The notes: generated by a model not told the origin, from the sequence alone. A stretch of DNA of 64,000 nucleotides from Lingula anatina (GCF_001039355.2 NW_019775495.1:68977-132976); one strand, 5' to 3'. Positions 38,810 through 51,568 are shown, counted from the stretch's first letter. Translations and numbers: made by a program.

Positions 38810-39583
38810 GTGAGTATCCATGGCATTGTGTATCCATGGCAATATATATACATGTATCCATGACAACTGGCAAAGAATAATTCCAATAGCTCATGTCCAT
38901 AGCCCTGAACTTGTAAATGATGCAAAACTAGTTTACTGTACAGGAAAAGTGCCGTTGTACTGCTATTTGTTAAGAAAAATAAAAGGTTCTGTAAGTGCAA
39001 TGTCAAGATTGTTTATTAATCAATTTTTTTAGTTGTAACTTTTACAACTTCTTGTAAGCAAGCACTATTTAAGCCACATTGGTTGTGATAAGTTTATACC
39101 TATACCTAATTTGGTATGGAGCAACATTTAGATGTGGCAAAATACCAGTTTTTGCAAAGGTGCATTTTTTGGGTGAACTAGTTTTGCTCCAGTCTGGTAA
39201 AATTAGATGTTATTATATTAAGTGGATATGTTTATGGTATGGTATGACAGACTTATAGTTTTAAAAGCATGCTTGCTTGTCAGTATTTGTTCACTGCTCG
39301 TATGCTTAGATATTTGTAATTTTTTTCTTAATTCACTTACTTGCCCACTCACATTTATATCTGTCCATACACCCGATAATTTTAAGGGGGAAAAAAAAGA
39401 TCTGGGCTTACTTGCAAGACTTGATCTTCCAAAAGGAGCATGTTGAAAAGGCTTATAATTTCTGTCACAGTATCGCAAGGCATAAAAGATAGCATGAAAT
39501 AAGCATGAAAGGTGTATTTGAAAACTTGTAGAAAAGGTCTAATGGATCAAATAAGTTGCCCATAGTTTAAAAAACAGGGAAGT

Positions 39584-39611
39584 CCCCCCCCCCCCCCCCC
39601 TCTCTCTCTCT
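39584..39611. repeat. poly-C plus (TC)n
   Basis: A run of 17 C followed by TC units. Confidence 0.9.
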
Positions 39612-41924
39612 GTCTGCCACTCTGCCCCTCCCCTTCCCCCTTGGCCTATTCTAAAACAGATTCTAAAAGTGGAATATGGAGATCAACTTTGATATATATA
39701 TATTGAGATCACCAAAAATTACTGAATATTCAACAAAAAGAAATGAGATCATGAAAAGATTGCAATAATTGTGTTTGAAGACCACTAGTGATCTTTTTAA
39801 TATCACAAGGATCCAGATGTGGAAAAGTAATTTAGTGAGAAGGGAGGGAGATACCATCAGTAACTTAGCAGAAAAATATTAGATAAAAATCATTCAGGTG
39901 CCGAAGAGAGAGGGTGGGAATACCTCTACACTTTACCCAGAGAATAACATTGGTGGTATACCAATAAGACGAGCTTGAGGTGATCATGAAGGCATGCCGA
40001 TTTCTCCCCATGAGACAGGAAAAGTATCTTAACATTTATCGAGTCCTGAGAATACAGAGAATGTTGCATATCTTGTTCTTACATCTAGGTATTCTAGGGG
40101 TGCCTATAGCAGATGTTATATTTGTCGAAGTTACCATCAGGCCATGCCATCAGGCCTTGCCTCTTCCGAAGGAGTTTTCAAACATTCCATCTTGGGAGTC
40201 CATTTTAGGGGCAGGTAGATTGCTGAAACTTGAGATTACCCCCAGTTAAACTGATTTATTAAAAAGAAAATATGTATGACAACTTAAAGCTGCAGGTGAT
40301 TTGAGAAGTATCCATTTCTTTCCCAGAATCTGCACCGTAAAAAATGACGGTATCATTTTGTAGAGTTTTTGTTTGACCCGGACAAGTGGCAAGTGCTTAA
40401 AATTAATGATTCCATAAGATCATAATTTATTGGATAGATAGGGAAAGCTCAACTAAGCATTTTATTCTTTTATCTTATCTCTTTTTGTTTTATCTAGGGT
40501 ATGTTACCCATACTGTCATGTACAAAGCCTATTACTCAGGGGTTTGATTTATTGCTGTAGGCAAAGAAGTATCCAATCTTTCATATGTCTATTCATTTTG
40601 TGAATAACCTGTCCCTGATGAACCATTTTAAATTTGATCTCAGAGGTAAAATATTATTTTTCACTGAATAAAGTCTTAAAAGAAATTAGGTGTTTGAATT
40701 GTTCAAATGATTGATGTATGCGGAAAAATTTCAAATAAAAAAAAGAAAGAAAAATAGAAAAATTCAGATGTACTTTTGGCATGATTAAGTTTATTAAAAT
40801 GAGTAGGTTATGAATCTTGCCTTTTTGGTTATTTACAAAATAGAATCGCAATTACCAGAATGTGTAACAGGCCATATTCACGCCAACTCTTCTCTCCCCC
40901 CCCCCTTCCTCCTTCTCCTCCCATCTCCATTAAATTAAAGCTCTTTTCAAACAGCATCAATGAAATACAGAGGTATTTCAGATTGTACATTTTTGGCTCA
41001 TAAAAAAAGGGGGCAAATATAACATATCTTTCCTGCAGTTGCCACATAACTCTGATTTGAAATACAGCGCTGCTTATTGTAAAGGAATAGCATAATTTAA
41101 GTATCTTCCAACCAGCTCAGTTTTGTCTAACATTTTAAGTGGCACCTTTCAGCAGTTAACCTTAATTGATAATTTCCTTCCATGACATTTAAACGTTCTG
41201 CATTTTAATCTTACTTTTGACACATCCTTTGCATTTTATTTATATTTTGTTTAACTTTCACTGTATATTATATGTTATTACATAGAGTTGCTTACGCCAT
41301 GTTCTTTTAATGATGATTTGACATATCACGGTTGTCATAATGGCAGAAGCACCTCCATTTATGCTTGTTTTAGTTATATGTTGTGTTTCCTTTATATATT
41401 GGACTGATCTGACAATGGATGAGTTGAGTGAAGTTCTCCATTTATTTCATTACTTGTGTTTATATTTATTTGTTTTTGAGTTTCTTTGTTATCATAATCC
41501 ATGCATCTGTTACATTCACTCATCATTTTTGTGGTGATTGAAATTAAATTTTGTTAAAAAGAACCATTTATTTTGGAATCAGATATATTTTGTTCCATGT
41601 TCTGAAAGAGCCATCACCTTTCTCATCCTGCTCAAATACTGCAGTCCTGGGGCCATTTTCTCAAAATTTTGTTTATAAGTACTGGGATGGCAATGTTCTT
41701 TTTTTTTTTTTTTTTGTGAGTGTTTGTGTGTGTGGGGTACTTTTTATGCGCAAAAAATTGTTAATATATGAACTCTTACTGCACATTGTGAATTTTTCCC
41801 TCTGTTTTGGAAATTTTCTAAAACCATGCCTGTATAAAACTATACTTGTGTTGGCTTTTAGAGATACACTGCAATATGAAAAGTTTAACTCCAAATATAT
41901 TGTCGGACATTGCTCTACCTGCCA

Positions 41925-41945
41925 NNNNNNNNNNNNNNNNNNNNN
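41925..41945. other. assembly gap (21 N)
   Basis: Undetermined bases end directly at a T run (41946-41961), so the gap probably reflects a homopolymer that could not be assembled. Frames that cross it are unreliable. Confidence 0.98.
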
Positions 41946-42071
41946 TTTTTTTTTTTTTTTTGAGAAAATGGTTCCTAGTATGTTGTTAGTTGGTCCTAGC
42001 ACTGTATCATACTAATTTGGTTCTTTTGTTTTTTTTCCTCCCTCTTATTGACATATGACACAAGTGGCAAG

Positions 42072-42110
42072 ACATTTGCGTACTCAAGTGCCCCCGTATG
42101 GCCTCAAGCG
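42072..42110 (+). CDS. mbl: candidate 39-nt cassette microexon of muscleblind
   Basis: A long pyrimidine tract (TTCTTTTG then T8CCTCCCTC, 42021-42047) is followed by AG at 42070-42071. The next bases read TFAYSSAPVWPQA for 13 codons and then reach GCG|GTGACA. Phase is 0 at both ends, so it could be inserted between exons 3 and 4 without breaking the frame. An earlier AG at 42063-42064 would start 7 bases upstream and break the frame. Fourteen YGCY motifs crowd the 118 bases that begin 48 bases after the donor. Muscleblind binding downstream of an exon usually favours its inclusion. The exon is a prediction without homology support. Confidence 0.4.
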
Positions 42111-42157
42111 GTGACAGGCATTGTGGTTAGTGGTAATTCACCTCATTTTTACATCAT

Positions 42158-42275
42158 TGCCTCGTTCCTCGTTGGCCGCTGCTGATGCCGCTCGTTGTCT
42201 AGTCCATGTAACCGCTGTCGATTGCCTCCATATTGCCAATGCCACTCTTGCTGACGCTGCCTCTGCTTCTTTGCT
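42158..42275 (+). promoter_or_regulatory. dense YGCY cluster, putative Muscleblind-binding splicing element
   Basis: Fourteen YGCY tetramers (TGCC, TGCT, CGCT) lie within 118 bases, where roughly one is expected in DNA of this composition. YGCY is the established RNA motif of Muscleblind/MBNL proteins. The overlapping open frame (42121-42303) has no domain and is best explained by this composition. Confidence 0.6.
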
Positions 42276-44396
42276 TGTTAAGCATCAGTCGCAGCTCGGA
42301 TGAATCGCCATATGTTATTTATTAATTTTCCACTTGCCAAACTTAATAAATTTGCTTACAGAAAAAAAGGCTGTTCTTATCTGAAAAAACCCTTACATTG
42401 TTTTGTTAGTTTTTTAACTAAATGGTCCATATGTTTCTTGGATTTGGAAAGTTGTCAATTTTGGACCAAAAGTTGATAGCTTAACAAGTGCTGCCCCCTA
42501 TGGTACTGTTAGATTATCAGTAATCCCCAAAATTCTCTTCATGTCACTTGCTATACATGACAATCAGAATATAATGCCTTTAAAAAAGGCTTCCTCTGTC
42601 TGACAGTCAACTTCACACATTTGCTTTTGAACAGTTAACAGTTTTCCAAAAGTGAAGCCCATTAATTTTTTTTTTCACAGCAATCTTCCAATTATGGTAA
42701 AAGCAGTGAAGACAACAGCTGTTAGGATTTTGAAAAATTTATCTAGTTTCAACTGCCATATAAAGTGAATTAAAATCTTTGAGCAAATTAGACCATTTTC
42801 ATTTTTAGAAATCAAACAAATTTAAATTGGACATATTATAATGTTTCTTATAACAAACATTTTTATTCCATCTCAAATAAATCTGAGTGAAAGTTATAAC
42901 AAAAAATGAAGTGTACAGAAAAAAAGCTATGAATGAGGTACCTTAAAAAACATCCCTACTCATAAAACATATGTGATTATTAGCTATTAGAGCAGATGCT
43001 GCTTTGTCTGGCCTGTGTATGTGCTTTTTACGCACACTGTATGTACATTTATATATGCTTCCTTTATGTCCTTTATGTCTGCCATGCAAGTTATGCTGTA
43101 AAACAAAAATCTAAATCATGTGAAACAGAGGCACTCATATTAATGCTGTGTTTGTAAAAAAAATTGTGGGGAGTTGGGGGAGGGAAGAAGAAGCTGAGAA
43201 GTAGTTTATGATAAGTTGGAAGAAAATACCTGCCGTGTGTTAAGGTCAATTTCCATTCCATTTCTGATGTCGTAACATGCTATGTCATCAGACCATGTGG
43301 TTACTTTTATCCCCTTTATTTCCATCCCCTGCCTGATAAGATAATTATCTTAAATTAATATTTCTTTCCCTGCATAGCATAATCATATAATTTGCTGAGG
43401 TAGCATGTCACTAAGTTAAACTCAAGATATCACAAATCCGAGTCCTTAGATCAGAACTGCTTCTTGAAATTAATTTTTATAGGAAAGTTAACAAAGGAGC
43501 TAGAGATCCACCAAGTTAATTTAGGTTCAGTTAAGATAGGATGATAACTACCTGCCGTTTATCAAAAGTTTAAAGGGAATCAACATGTCTGTGATATCCA
43601 TTAAATTGTATAAAAGTTATGTAATGGATTTCTGAAGCCAGTATTGATATAATATGGCATGTGCATAACAAGCACTTTGTCATCGCATGGACAATTATAC
43701 CCAATTAAAGGAAAAAATATAAAACCTTAAAGACTTGCTTGTTTTTGAGTGTTTTTTAATCAAGTTTGCAAAGGAGCAATAATTTTTCTTGGCCCCCAGC
43801 ATATAAATGATGGCTATTACTAATAGCTACTTGTGTGAATCGAAATTTAGAGTCCATTGAAGTTTATATTTTCCCATGATCTTTCCTGACCTTAACTGTA
43901 ATGCCTCCTGTTCAGTTCTTAAAAGATCAAAATTTATTAAAGGGAAACATGTTACTGTAAGTTTACTGTAAGTGGGGAAAAGAAGAGAGTGTTGAAATAT
44001 ATATGGCTCAATCCTTCGTTTAAGTTGCATATCAAAGGTACCCTGTAACAAAAACAAACAACTGCAGAAAATATATAATTTTCTTGAAACTGGAAGAACC
44101 CTTTTTAAGAGAGGAGACAAGGCCTTTGACAATAGTCAGTCACCAAACCAGCAATTAATGGGAAATTATTATATTTGCATCTAAGATATCCTTCACAAAT
44201 TCCAGAGGAGACCACCTTTTTATTTTTCATTCTCACTTTATTCAAAATCTATAGACCAAGGAATATTGGGTCCCATCAGTTACAGCCAAAATGGCCAGCA
44301 ATGACATCACAGATATTAAGCCCATGTCAATTTTGCCCCTCATTTTTCTAATAAATTGACCAATCAGTGGCCAGTAATTATTTATTCCTCTCGTAG

Positions 44397-44540
44397 CAAG
44401 CACCGCGGGTTAACCCCATGACAGCCAGGACGCAAGCAGAGGGGGTGTGGCCCTATACAAGTTACTGCGACATAGAGTCCACCTCCCCACTAGAGGAGGC
44501 GTACCTACGATCTAAAAACCCGGCCTCCAACTTTTATACG
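44397..44540 (+). CDS. mbl: candidate 144-nt cassette exon of muscleblind
   Basis: The acceptor TTTATTCCTCTCGTAG ends at 44396. From there 48 codons read without a stop from QAPRVNPM to SKNPASNFYT, ending ACG|GTACGT. Phase is 0 at both ends, matching the gap between exons 3 and 4. The stretch is clearly more GC-rich than the surrounding intron. The same frame stays open to a TAG at 44718-44720, so it could also serve as an alternative last exon. I recognise no domain and know no homologous muscleblind segment, so it may instead be a piece of another gene or repeat. Confidence 0.42.
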
Positions 44541-45846
44541 GTACGTGCGCATTTGGTTGGTCATATCGAACAGGGTTTTAGTGTAGAACCCTATACTAGA
44601 CCAGACTCACATGGTTGGACATGGTATAACAGCACGGCTGAAAATACCAGAGCTGTGCGATTCCCATTCAGTATCAGTAGTAATATCAGCTTGCCCGCAT
44701 GTGTGATTTTATTCTCATAGTTTAGAGCTGTAGAAGTCATGACTAGATCTAGATTTTTGTGGATTGTCTACTTTCGAAATTGTGGATATCATCTCACGCT
44801 ACACACCTCACTAAGATATTCATTAGTGGATTTTTATTTATTTGTTTTTTATTTTTTAGTTTAATTTCCAGTAATTTGTTTAGATCATTCAAATACAACA
44901 ATCAAAATCAAGAAGTACTATTTAATCAAAATGATTAAAATTAAAATGGACCTAGTAAGGAGTGGTGTATTGGGTATTTAAAAAAGATTCTCAAAAGATT
45001 GCTAAATATTTCAGCTTTGCATAGAAAAAAATCATGGATCCTTTTCAAAATTACCCTTGAAAATTACCAGTAAAAAGATTTTTATTTCAAAATGGACCCC
45101 TGATGCAGTATCTTTAGTGATAGCCCCTCATCAAGTCCTGGAACTTTCTTAATTTGTCATAATTGAATGGAATATATTAATATTTGAAAGTTATAAAAGT
45201 CAAAATTGAAAAAGATGCAGAAAAAAGTTGATTTGGGGTCCAGTCTGTCTCCGATCATGGCAAACTGTGCAGTATACCAGGTTAAAAAAGAAAAAAAGTT
45301 ACTAGTTTTCCAAAAATTCATTATCTCCATTTAAAATGAATCTCTTCAAAATCTTCACTAATGGGAATTTTTGAAGGTGTGCTTAGACAGAGTCAGTGTA
45401 GCACTGGTTTATGTCAAGATTGCGTCACTGACTGATACTGGTGTACATGTTGACCTAGTCTGAACACACCTTATGTGACTGTAGCTATTATGTTGTAAAT
45501 GCATGTGAGTCTGTGTACAAGGCTTAAGCTTGTATCTCTGCTCGCTTTTGTATCTATACTTTAGCTTAATTTTAGTTATACTTTGATTAAAACATTAGCA
45601 TTTTCTGTTTCAAGTAAATAAAATGTTCAACTTGTCTCTATCACTTTGACATTTAACTTTTACAGAAAAACCATTCAACTTTTATAGATAAAGAACAGAT
45701 AAATTAACACTACATGTCATTTCAATGTATCATTTTTTAAAATTTATTTATTATTTTTGTTTATTATTTCTCAAATGATCTTGTTTAATCTTGTATTCTT
45801 CCTTTCAGGTGTTGAACTGCAGTGCATTTATTATACATACACACTT

Positions 45847-45956
45847 TTATTTATTTATTTATTATTTTTTAAATCTTATTTTGTTTTCATTATTTATTTA
45901 TTCATTTATGTGTTTATTTGTTTATTTATTTATTTATTTGTATTATTTATTTACTG
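45847..45956. repeat. (TTTA)n-rich region
   Basis: Interrupted TTTA/TTTG tetranucleotides. The Phe/Tyr/Leu-rich frames over it are artefacts. Confidence 0.88.
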
Positions 45957-47400
45957 TTTTATTGCTGTGGCAAGACTTCAACATACAGATCCAGACATGC
46001 ACATTTTGAATTAACATAAATTGTTCAATGGCATTTAAGTTCTAGAACCATTAATGAAATTAGAATTATGGAAAGTAGACAAAGACATGCCCTGCACAAA
46101 TGCTGAGTCACACTGTCACCATCACAATGTTCCAAGTTAATAATAATATTGATAATAATAATTTATTAAAATTACAACCCATTGGGTTGAATTTGTGCAT
46201 TAAATGATAAGAACATTGCAACAATAATAAAATGCTATTTGTTTTAATGAGACTGCTGCTTGAACTTTAAAATTACTGTACACAGGATAAAAGACTACAT
46301 TTTACTGTTGGAAATGTAAAAGTGCAAATGGCATTGAGGATCACTGGGATCTTTCAGTCTTAAATTTTGGCACACTATGTCTGTTGCTTGAAGTTTTGAG
46401 TAAAATTCCAAAATTGAAAAGACGAGAAATTTATTGTGTGCAGGCCGATTAAAAACCATGTAAGAACTTGGGGGGAAAATAGACGAAGCCTGATCTCGCT
46501 TGACAGGTGTTTTTAAAGCAGTCTTCTTCAGGTAGTACTTTTAGAGCAATATTCTACAGGTATCTCCAAGTAAACAATGTTTTGGATTATGTCGTTATTT
46601 TGTCCTGAATGTGTCATTGGTTGACTCGGTGGAGGACCACTTAAGCAAAAGAAAAAAAAAAACACAACGAAACAAAGACAAAATGAAGGAAAGAAAAAGA
46701 AGCTACTGTTTGTCACCTGGATTGTGAAAAATTGCCTGTGACTTTCCACAAACCATTAAGCATGCCCTCCTTAGTCCTTTCCCGTCTGCAGCGCTGGCAG
46801 ATGAATTGTGAAGTACCTGTCAGGCGTGACACACGTCAAGTTATTATGTTTGGCATCATTACAGTTTCACTGGGGACAAAGGAACATCATGGGTCTGTCA
46901 CAAAGGACTTCTTCATTATTTTACATTACGTGACTTGTTTGCCATTTATGTACGGCACGGATTATGTGGTCTCATTATAGTGTTTTTTTTTTTATAATGG
47001 ATATGGTTCATATGAATGAATGAGCGCTATGGGTGATTAATTTTATAACATCATGTTGTCTTGTTGTATTTTACTTGCACAGGACAAAACCATTCATTGT
47101 GAAAATACAGTGGCTGTACCAAGATGAACTTGCTCTTTAAAAAAAATCAACCAAGCCATTTATAAGATTTTAAACCTGTTCTTATAAAGACTTAATAATC
47201 AAAATCTGAAAAATGTGACAAAGTCATATATTTATTACTAGATATCCTGCAAAGATACCGATTATGTTTCCCAATCCACAATTCATAAATGATAAAACCC
47301 CTCAAACAAAAGTACCTGATCAGGATATTTCCTTCTGAAAGGTGTACATGGCAGTCTAAGTGACTGGGCAGTCCTTTAGGATTTAATTATATAACTAGAA

Positions 47401-47622
47401 AAACACTCCGAGAGTGCAGACAATTTTTGATTATTATTGATTATTGATTGATTATTGATCCGGATCACCACCAAGAACTAATCATCTGTTCCTTGGCCCA
47501 CTTCTTACAGTTCCTGAAAACTTCATCAAAATCGGTCCATAACTTTTTGAGTTATGTTGATGACAGACAGACAAACAAACAAACAAACAGGGGTGAAAAC
47601 ATAACCTCCTTGGTGGAGGTAA
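47401..47622 (-). mobile_element. interspersed repeat fragment, tail of a non-LTR (RTE-like) element or related SINE
   Basis: The segment holds a recognisable series of phrases: GATCCGGATCACCACCAAGA, CTGTTCCTTGGCCCAC, TTCATCAAAATCGGTCCATA, ACTTTTTGAGTTATG, (ACAAACAA)n, and CATAACCTCCTTGGTGGAGG. I know this order from a widely spread animal repeat whose minus-strand copy reads CCACCAAGGAGGTTATGTTT. TGATTATT repeats lie before it. The class name is from memory and less certain than the repeat nature. Confidence 0.6.
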
Positions 47623-48768
47623 TTAGAAGTGGTCTAAAACATTGGGTCTAGGTGCAGGGATGGGTCAGACAATGATTCATTAAAAGAAGAAAATTGCTTT
47701 TCTCTCATGGAAAATTAGATTTGGCGCGAAAATTCCAGATAGAATACTTTTAAGTAGGTTTGTGGATGAAGAATTCATGTGCTATGATAGTACTTGGATC
47801 AGATAGCAGTAAGAGCAGTGGTGTTACATTGCAATAAAACTGAGAGCAAAACAGCATCAGGATAAATTTATCAAATTTTTGGGAGGTTTATCGAACGTAG
47901 TTTATCTCTGTGATGCCAATATTAAAAATAATGTTAGGTTGACACTCCAAAAATTAAATGGGCATTATGTTTTGAAAACCTACACAGATAATAATAAGCA
48001 AAGCAACAATGGTCCATCATCCAATTATCTCTGCCTCATCCAATTGAGCTGTTTGACACACATGACTAATGTTTTAATTTGTTGCTAAGATACCGAGAAT
48101 GATATCATCCAGAGAAAATGGGATAACACAATTGCACCTGCGGTGGAGAGGAAACATGGTGAATCATGGAAGGAATTCTATCAGGCCTTCAATTCTTTAA
48201 CACTTAAAAAGCCCCCTGCCTCACTACTGATGATTGAATGAACATAATTTATAAGGAAATAAAGTCATTAACGCTTGGTGTTTTTAAGTATGGATGGATT
48301 CAGATTAGCTAGAAGGTCAGGGGGTGAGAAGTCTCCTTCCTCATTAAAAAAAAAAATAACACAATTTGCAACATTTTGAACTACTGTTAATTATTTTTCC
48401 CCTTATAACATAATAACAGATAAGTTTATACAGCCATTGTATAAACTATATAATATATATTAAACACAAAATATATTACTAGATTAGGTTTAAAAAATAA
48501 AGCAAGACTCATTTAAAGAAAAATTCTCAAGCTAGCCAGTTTTAAGCCATGTCATATGGAATATGGAGGGATATTAAAAAGCTAGGTATAATATTTCACA
48601 AAAGAAACAGAAAAAAATGAAAATATTTTGAAAAACTTCATGTAACAATTTCAAGTGTACCTTCAACATTAACGTTTTTTTATTTTCTTTTGACTTATGT
48701 GCGTTTGTTTGATTTTTGTTTTATTTATTAACATGGCTTGTATTTATTTATCTTTTTCTCATTTATTT

Positions 48769-48800
48769 ATTTATTTATTTATTTATTTATGCATTTATGT
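48769..48800. repeat. (ATTT)n microsatellite
   Basis: About seven ATTT units, 140 bases before exon 4. Confidence 0.88.
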
Positions 48801-48937
48801 ATTTTATGCAAAACAAATTGAAAAGTTGTCATTCTCATTCCAGACACCACATAGAAGATGACCTCATTCTCTTCAATTTATTACAATATAATTAAAAACA
48901 TTTACATTAAGATACATTGTTGCCATTAATCTTCCAG

Positions 48938-49144
48938 GCCCCCCAGTACATTGGCGGTGTCCCCCCTGCATTCCAGTACGCCACGTCCCTCCCAGGAATC
49001 CCAGCCGCGGCGGGCTTGATCAGCAGCACCGACGGGAACCAAATGATGCAGTCCATGGCGCTGGCTTCCACGGCTCAGCTCCCCGGAGGGGTCCCCACCA
49101 CGGTCGCCGCCCAGTCCAAGCTGCAGCGGGCAGATAGACTAGAG
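48938..49144 (+). CDS. mbl: muscleblind exon 4: linker between the zinc-finger pairs
   Basis: The acceptor CCATTAATCTTCCAG opens the 69-codon exon (residues 133-201). It encodes a Pro/Ala/Gly/Gln-rich linker beginning APQYIGGVPPAF and ending QSKLQRADRLE. The last residues correspond to the conserved RxDRLE that precedes finger 3 in all muscleblind proteins. The linker is disordered in known family members and spaces the two RNA-binding modules. The exon is much more GC-rich than its introns. The donor GAG|GTAGTG is moderate. Phase 0 at both ends makes the exon skippable without a frameshift, as for the alternative linker exon of vertebrate genes. Confidence 0.93.
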
Positions 49145-50514
49145 GTAGTGCCTTAGGGTGGGGAGGGTTTGGGCATATGTGGTGGGTGTAGGGAGAGGGT
49201 AGGGTGAGGGAGGAATAGAGACATTGATGCTGGCTTAGCATTTCACTGGAGGGTTGCATACATGTACTGCACTTACGACTTGGTTTAAACTACTGAAGTC
49301 GTGAAGACTAGAGGGTCAGTCCATGTCATATTCTGATGCTTAACATAAGGAGTGTATGTATGTGGGGTGTGGCTTAAGTCAGGGGGCAGGGTGGGGGGGG
49401 GGAGAGAGGAGGATCTGAATCAACTTATGAGGTAGAAGGAAATGTTCAGTTCACTGTTACCATTTTAGTTCATTAAAATTATTGCCTCGTATTATGTAGT
49501 AGTATTATATTATAGCCCCTCGTGCCTCCACTTTATCCCTTGGATAATTTCATTTTGACCCAAACTTTGGAGAGATTGCTTTTCTTTTTTCTTTTGAAAT
49601 ATATTTTCTATGGGTAAACAAATCTCAGTGATTTGTCATTCCTCCTGCTGTTCTCCATTGCATGAATATAAATGGAAATGGATGGGGAACATCTTGGTGA
49701 TGGAGCACTTAGTTTGATTGTTATTTCCTTTGTCTGTGCAGTTTCCTCTCTTTTATAGATCTTTTTATGGAATGGAAATGATGGAGAGGGGGACAGCTCT
49801 CCTTAATCACTCTGTATCTATTTTTATGATCGGGATTTGTTCTTTTGTAGTTCATGTGATTGTCTGTGTTTTTTATTTTTTATTTTACTTCAATTACTGT
49901 GATTTGCAATAATATGCAACCTGAATGTGAAAAAAATTCAAGGTGCATCACCTTTTTTTTTTTCCAATGGGTGTTTTCTTTGCTCTGAAGTCCACAGTTG
50001 GACACAGATTTGAGCAGGTCTAAACTTCCAATTTTTGAACTCAGAAAAAATTAATATATCTTTATAGAAGGTGCTGTGAAAAAGTTGGTCCTTCACATAC
50101 GTTTTTCACAAATAAATAGAATATAAAGTGCTTTAAAGTGCTGGAGACACATGACATGACTGTTATATATTTATAAAGGTATTGGTTGGGACCTGTTGGT
50201 GATTTGGAAACTTTGTTTAACCAAGTCCTCTCTTTTCAGGATTACACTTCATTAATTCTGCATTTTTGGTTATTGAATTGACGATGGTTTATAAATGAAT
50301 ATATTCATGAAGCAGTTATATTGTTAAAAATATTTTACTGACTGTGACATGTTTTCTCTTTGTTTCATGACTTAATATAATTAAGAATAAATTCAAAAGA
50401 ATTAAACACAGCCAAAATCCAAAAACGGATATCTGTGACAGTAAAATCTTATTTTGTCTGTTTCAGCCATGCACTCATAATTACACGCAATTTTCTTTCT
50501 CTCTTCTCTTCCAG
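49145..50514 (+). other. mbl: intron 4 (1.4 kb)
   Basis: This is the shortest clear intron. It has a G-rich patch (49390-49405) and otherwise AT-rich unique sequence. It ends with a strong TTTTCTTTCTCTCTTCTCTT tract. Confidence 0.9.
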
Positions 50515-50769
50515 GTATGTCGTGAGTTTCAGCGCGGAGCGTGCAGTCGTGAGCACGATGAGTGTAGATACGCCCACCCCCCTGACAGCGTGCACATTGA
50601 CCCAAACGATAACCATGTAACTGTCTGTATGGATTACATTAAGGGGAAGTGCTCGCGCGACTCGTGTCGTTACTTCCACCCTCCTCCTCACCTTCAGGCC
50701 CAGATTAAGGCTATTCAACAAAGAGCTAATGCTGCTGCTGCCGCTGCCACTGCTCAAGCCCAAGCTATG
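50515..50769 (+). CDS. mbl: muscleblind exon 5: zinc fingers 3 and 4 plus Ala/Gln tail
   Basis: The exon starts after TTCTCTTCCAG and reads [20 protein letters not shown] in phase 0. Finger 3 is C203-X7-C211-X6-C218-X3-H222. Finger 4 is C239-X7-C247-X4-C252-X3-H256 ([20 protein letters not shown]). The segment between them ([10 protein letters not shown]) is typical of the family. [10 protein letters not shown] and an Ala-rich run follow. The fingers pair back to back and bind GC steps in YGCY motifs in known structures. The exon ends ATG|GTAGGG in phase 0 (residue 286). Reading through the donor would add about 50 residues of intron translation, which is not supported. Confidence 0.97.
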
Positions 50770-51568
50770 GTAGGGATTGTCTCCCGCTTGGTCTCTCTCT
50801 TGCCACGCGCAACCTCCACACAGTTATCTCTGTCTTTAGACTCTTCGCGCCAAAACTGGTTTGAACCGAAGCAGTGGGTTTTTTCCTCTCTAATCTTGTT
50901 GTCTCATGAAGCAAGTTAGGAAAACTTTCGGTCTAAAGTGGTCTTGCCTAAGAAGCCAGGTATTTTTTTTTTTTTGTTTGTTTTGTTTTGTTTTGTGGAA
51001 ATTGTCAAGGTACCTCAGAATTGCAGAATTTTTTTCTATTTCTTTTTTTACTAAATCAAGTGTGATGCGACTCCTATACACTTTAATTTTTTTTTGACAC
51101 TTATATAGTATATGAGCCAACAAGACAGTGGAGAACACCACTTCCCCCTTCAATGAAATATAGATAAGCTGTTTAATTACTTAATAATGGAACATTTTGG
51201 ACATTTGCATAATCAAAGAATGCACTGCTGTCAACTTTAATATCATCGCTCATGGTTTTTATAATATTATAAAATATTCAGTATTTGAAACCATGGCATA
51301 TAGCCTCATTGATTCATGGAACCATCCATATTTCGTTATTTTGGATGAACTGATGAACTAAAGCTGTGAGATATGATGTGTAATTTGACAGGATGGCATA
51401 AATGATTACTTTTGACCTCATTCAAAATTTGAAAATGAAGTTCTTGAACAAAAAAAAAAAAGATAATAATAATAAATTATTAAAACAGTCCTATATGAAA
51501 ATGAGGTCAGAACCACTATGTGGAGGTTGTGGTCTGCTTCTCTGACACTGCGTGCTCTTCATTGGCAG

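Larger units (their letters stand above)
38810..48937 (+). other. mbl: intron 3 (10.1 kb)
   Basis: It contains a C/TC microsatellite, an assembly gap with poly-T next to it, two candidate cassette exons (42072-42110 and 44397-44540), a YGCY cluster (42158-42275), ATTT repeats and an RTE-like repeat tail (47401-47622). No separate gene is visible. Confidence 0.85.

Noticed and set aside
39980-40249. 89-codon + strand frame
   Set aside because: No domain, no in-phase splice sites that I could support, ordinary intron composition.
41551-42015. 154-codon frame
   Set aside because: It crosses the 21-N gap and poly-T runs, so part of its length is artificial. No domain.
42121-42303. 60-codon Ala-rich frame
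   Set aside because: Its composition follows from the YGCY cluster. It has no splice sites in the phase needed and no recognisable similarity.
45757-46014. Hydrophobic frames of 85 and 72 codons
   Set aside because: They are (TTTA)n repeat translated to Phe/Tyr/Leu/Ile; not a membrane protein.
50770-50919. Read-through of exon 5 into the intron as part of the coding region
   Set aside because: A good donor (ATG|GTAGGG) occurs at the position expected for the family, and the downstream translation has no family resemblance.
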